Below, in pieces: positions 16,047 to 18,446 of a DNA stretch of 18,446 bases; positions within the stretch are counted from its first letter, which is position 1; each line of letters begins with the position of its first letter. The DNA lies in NCBI GenBank assembly GCA_964532865.1, contig CAZHJA010000012.1:1-18446 (forward strand), read 5' to 3'. This stretch comes from CAZHJA01 sp964532865 (GTDB lineage: Bacteria > Patescibacteriota > Microgenomatia > UBA1406 > GWC2-37-13). The notes below the pieces were generated by a model that was given only the letters and a program-made list of their open reading frames with translations, was not told the origin of the DNA and did no database searches. Both the position numbers and the translations under genes were made by a program.

Positions 16047-16056
16047 ATGGGTTACT

Positions 16057-16917
16057 ATGGAAAATTACCTTCTTGTTTCTTTAATTACCAAGTTTATTGC
16101 GGGCTTAAAATCCCAAGAAAAATCAAAGTTCACTATTGTTGCATACAAAAAAGACCTAGAGCAATTCTCAGGATATCTAATGAGCGAGGATATAAAAGAC
16201 GTTAGGGAGATAAAAAAAGATCATATAAGCGGGTTTATAAAAAAACTCATTTCAGACAACTATACTAAAAAATCAGCCTCAAGAAAATTAAATTCAATAA
16301 GAACTTTTTTCAGATATTTAAAAAATGAGGAGATTATAGAACAAAACCCTTCTCTTGATGTTTCTCACCCAAAATATGTACAATCCCCCCCTCGCATATT
16401 CAGCAAGCTTGAATATAGAGCCTTAAGAGATTTTGCAAAAGAAGATACAAGAACATATGCTTTAATTGAAGTTCTTCTTCAAACGGGACTTAAAATAGGA
16501 GAGCTTGCCGCATTAACCCTTGAAGACATTAAAGAAAGCTCTCTTTTAATAAAAGAGTATGGAAAAGCACCACAAAGAGAAGTTCCTTTAAACAATGCGG
16601 TAAAAAAAGCAATTAAAGAATATGAGACTGCAAGAATAAAATCAAACAATAACCATCTATTTATAACAAGAACAGGACATCCTCTTCTTATTAGAAATAT
16701 ACGCCAAATCATATCTAGGTGTTTTAGAGAGATTGGTGTAGAAAATGCAACGGTAAACGATTTAAGAAACACATTTATAGCCCACCAGCTTATAAACGGC
16801 TCTTCGGTTGAATATATTGCAAAAATTGTTGGACACAAGAGACTGTCATCTACAGAGCGTTTTCTTGATGTTGTAAAAGAAGAGGTTGAAAGAAAAGAAA
16901 AACTAGGACAACTTTAA
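16057..16917 (+). CDS. Xer-type tyrosine recombinase homologue lacking the catalytic tyrosine
   Basis: A 286-residue protein with the XerC/XerD layout: a SAM-like N-terminal core-binding domain (about 1-105, with KFTIVAYKKDLEQFSGYL and NSIRTFFRYLKNE) and a C-terminal catalytic fold. Compared with XerD, the first Arg of TGLR is Lys (K146), the His of HxLR is Asn (N234), and the nucleophilic Tyr is Phe (F269 in TERFLDVV). The beta-hairpin Lys (K170), the second Arg (R237) and the His of VGHK (H260) remain. No Tyr lies nearby to replace F269, so cleavage and strand exchange are not expected. DNA binding may persist. TTG 16018 could extend the frame, but it lies in the -35 box. It sits between the S1 gene and dnaA. 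It might assist a true Xer partner or act as an origin-region DNA-binding protein. Confidence 0.85.
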   Translation: MENYLLVSLITKFIAGLKSQEKSKFTIVAYKKDLEQFSGYLMSEDIKDVREIKKDHISGFIKKLISDNYTKKSASRKLNSIRTFFRYLKNEEIIEQNPSLDVSHPKYVQSPPRIFSKLEYRALRDFAKEDTRTYALIEVLLQTGLKIGELAALTLEDIKESSLLIKEYGKAPQREVPLNNAVKKAIKEYETARIKSNNNHLFITRTGHPLLIRNIRQIISRCFREIGVENATVNDLRNTFIAHQLINGSSVEYIAKIVGHKRLSSTERFLDVVKEEVERKEKLGQL

Positions 16918-16976
16918 TATTTTTATCATACCCCATACAACAATCTTCGCAATACAACAGCACACTTACTTTTCGC

Positions 16977-17005
16977 TTGACTCATCATGTGTAAATGTTT
17001 ATTAT
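16977..17005 (+). promoter_or_regulatory. dnaA promoter
   Basis: TTGACT (16977-16982), a 17-bp spacer, then TATTAT (17000-17005): one of the best sigma70-type matches in the window. The start would be near 17012, inside the DnaA-box pair, with a leader of about 30 nt. Confidence 0.65.
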
Positions 17006-17006
17006 T

Positions 17007-17025
17007 TGTGGATAAGTTATCCACA
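17007..17025. promoter_or_regulatory. Inverted pair of perfect DnaA boxes
   Basis: TGTGGATAA (17007-17015) and TTATCCACA (17017-17025) are both exact consensus DnaA boxes, facing each other across one G. They begin 2 bp after the dnaA -10 and cover the start site, which fits autorepression by DnaA and may also be part of the origin. A weaker match (TGTGTAAAT, 16988-16996, 7 of 9) lies in the promoter spacer. Confidence 0.85.
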
Positions 17026-17041
17026 ATTACATATTTAATAT

Positions 17042-18370
17042 ATGAAGCAGTCTTTCTGGAACGATTTTTTAATATCTGCAACAAAAGGAATGGAAAAACC
17101 ACCAATTCTCTATTCAATTTTAAAACAGACAAAGCCAATTAAAAACAAACATGGAGTTACTATAACCTGCTCAAGTCATGCAATACAATCTTACTTGGAA
17201 AAAAGAAAGGACAAGATTGAAGAAAAACTTACAAAATACCTTAATAAGCCCACAGTTATAGATTTTACTATAGTAGAAAGAAAAAGAAAACAAGCAGAAA
17301 AGACGCCTATTTTTAACTATGAACCGTCAATAGAAGATGTGTTTTCCAAATGCGGACTTAGTGTAAAATATAATTTTGATAATTTTGCAGTATCTACCAC
17401 AAATCAAGTTGCACACGCTGCTGCAAAGGCAGTATCAAATAATTTAGGAACAGCATACAATCCTCTTTTTCTTTATGGAAATGTTGGAGTAGGAAAAACA
17501 CATCTTGCACAATCTATTGCAAAAAAAATATTGGAAATAAATAAGAAAAAGCGTGTTTTTTTCTGCCCTGGAGACTTGTTTATTAATGAGCTAATTGAGG
17601 CAATAAGAGAAAGAACAACACCCAAATTTAGGCAAAAATATAGAAAGCTTAGCCTTCTAATTGTAGATGACGTCCAATTTATTGCCAACAAAGTAACAAT
17701 GCAGGAAGAATTTTTTCATACTTTCAACTCAATAATTTCCTCTGGAGGACAAATAATTCTTACCTCTGATCGGCCTCCCCATGAAATTAAAAATCTTGAA
17801 GATAGATTAAGATCAAGGTTTTCTGGAGGATTAACTGTAGACATTCAGTCTCCTGACTTTGAACTGCGAACTGCAATACTTTTAATAAAGGCAAAAGAGA
17901 AAAACATTGAAATAGACATTAGTGCGGCAAAAATAATTGCAGAGCAAATATCAGACACAAGGGAAATCGAAGGAGTTCTTCTTTCAATATATGCAAAAAT
18001 TCTTGGAAAAAAAGAAAAAATAGACCTTGATTCAGTTGAAGACTTTTTTATTAACAAAAACAATGACTCTGCTAAAAAAATATCGTATTCTGATGTTATA
18101 AGAACGGTTTGTACATACTTTAACGTTAAACAGTCTCATATAAAAGGGCCTAAAAGAACTAGTGAGCTTGTTCTGCCTAGACAGCTTATTATGTACATTC
18201 TTCGAAACAAATTAAGCTTAAAACAAACTGAAATCGCAAGACTTTTAAAAAGAAAGGACCATACTACAGTTATTTACGCTGTAGAAAAAATATCAAGACT
18301 TCTTACAAAAGACCAATATTTAAAGCAAGACACTGATAAAATACTCCAGACCCTATCGTTATCAACGTAG
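17042..18370 (+). CDS. dnaA: Chromosomal replication initiator DnaA
   Basis: A 442-residue initiator that binds DnaA boxes, oligomerises with ATP and opens the origin. Domain I (about 1-80) begins MKQSFWNDFL; a short linker follows. The AAA+ domain has Walker A GNVGVGKT at 146-153, Walker B IVDDVQF with D209/D210, sensor 1 (ILTSDRPP) and the arginine-finger box RLRSRF. Domain IV has VLPRQLIMYILR and the signature DHTTV at 406-410, which contacts the box. Everything needed is present and the length is normal. ATG 17042 has no Shine-Dalgarno site, but it starts domain I correctly. The gene stands alone behind its own promoter and the upstream DnaA boxes; the next gene begins beyond the window and may be dnaN. 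Confidence 0.97.
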   Translation: MKQSFWNDFLISATKGMEKPPILYSILKQTKPIKNKHGVTITCSSHAIQSYLEKRKDKIEEKLTKYLNKPTVIDFTIVERKRKQAEKTPIFNYEPSIEDVFSKCGLSVKYNFDNFAVSTTNQVAHAAAKAVSNNLGTAYNPLFLYGNVGVGKTHLAQSIAKKILEINKKKRVFFCPGDLFINELIEAIRERTTPKFRQKYRKLSLLIVDDVQFIANKVTMQEEFFHTFNSIISSGGQIILTSDRPPHEIKNLEDRLRSRFSGGLTVDIQSPDFELRTAILLIKAKEKNIEIDISAAKIIAEQISDTREIEGVLLSIYAKILGKKEKIDLDSVEDFFINKNNDSAKKISYSDVIRTVCTYFNVKQSHIKGPKRTSELVLPRQLIMYILRNKLSLKQTEIARLLKRKDHTTVIYAVEKISRLLTKDQYLKQDTDKILQTLSLST

Positions 18371-18377
18371 TTTTCAC

Positions 18378-18398
18378 ACAATATCTACATTGTTTTTT
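18378..18398 (+). terminator. Weak hairpin with T-run after dnaA
   Basis: ACAAT (18378-18382) and ATTGT (18389-18393) pair around a 6-nt loop, followed by a T-run and more T-rich sequence. The stem is only 5 bp and AT-rich, so termination would be weak at best. Confidence 0.3.
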
Positions 18399-18414
18399 CT
18401 GTTTTTAGAGCGAC

Positions 18415-18443
18415 TTGAAAATCTTAATTTTTTTTTATACACT
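18415..18443 (+). promoter_or_regulatory. Possible promoter for the gene beyond the window
   Basis: TTGAAA (18415-18420), a 17-bp spacer, then TACACT (18438-18443); TATACA at 18436 is an alternative with a 15-bp spacer. TTATACACT (18435-18443) is also a relaxed DnaA-box match (TTATNCACA except the last base). The window ends 3 bases later. Confidence 0.3.
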
Positions 18444-18446
18444 TAT

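Noticed and set aside
16018..16056. TTG 16018 as start of the Xer-like protein
   Set aside because: The TTG is part of the -35 hexamer, and the added 13 residues are not part of the Xer fold; ATG 16057 fits better.

Overview
The window is AT-rich and compact. Most genes are a few bases apart or overlap, the standard code is used (TGA is a stop at 4400-4402, Trp is TGG), and few genes have a Shine-Dalgarno site. Gene content suggests a small-genome bacterium of the Patescibacteria/CPR type, perhaps Microgenomates: a PrgI/VirB4/VirD4-like type IV secretion set, a PilX-like pilin, a four-domain S1 protein, and secreted proteins of unknown family. This placement is an inference from gene content, not a phylogeny.

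Layout. (1) 29-4402: a PilX-like pilin (+) meets a flavin/NAD(P) oxidoreductase (-), which lies just downstream of a large VirD4/TraD-like ATPase (-). That ATPase diverges from a membrane-anchored TPR-like protein (+) across a short intergenic region with a palindromic -10 box. (2) 4403-7316: a cargo-like stretch. It holds a tightly coupled minus-strand pair (a 14-cysteine secreted protein and a four-helix membrane protein) and, divergently, a Fic-family AMP-transferase behind a promoter packed with TTAACA repeats. (3) 7317-7390: tRNA-Ala(GGC) on the minus strand, with the G3:U70 identity pair. (4) 7474-14877: a plus-strand operon-like block of PrgI with a fused beta-sandwich, a VirB4 N-terminal-like protein, the VirB4 ATPase, a 35-residue membrane protein, and two large surface proteins (one with a C-terminal anchor, one with carboxypeptidase-regulatory-like repeats). 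(5) 14880-18446: ribosomal protein S1 (-), divergent from a Xer-type recombinase that has lost its nucleophile, then dnaA behind a strong promoter carrying a perfect inverted pair of DnaA boxes. The window probably lies near the replication origin.

How it may work together. VirB4 and VirD4-like ATPases, PrgI and the small membrane protein would form an inner-membrane secretion or conjugation-like machine. The two large exported proteins could be its surface parts, and Fic is a possible effector or toxin.

Most interesting points: the catalytically dead Xer homologue beside dnaA; the Fic operator with sites exactly 11 bp apart; the beta-sandwich fused to PrgI; the 18-bp palindrome at the S1 start site; the secreted/membrane protein pair; and promoters whose -10 boxes lie 6-10 nt from the start codon, implying leaderless transcripts.
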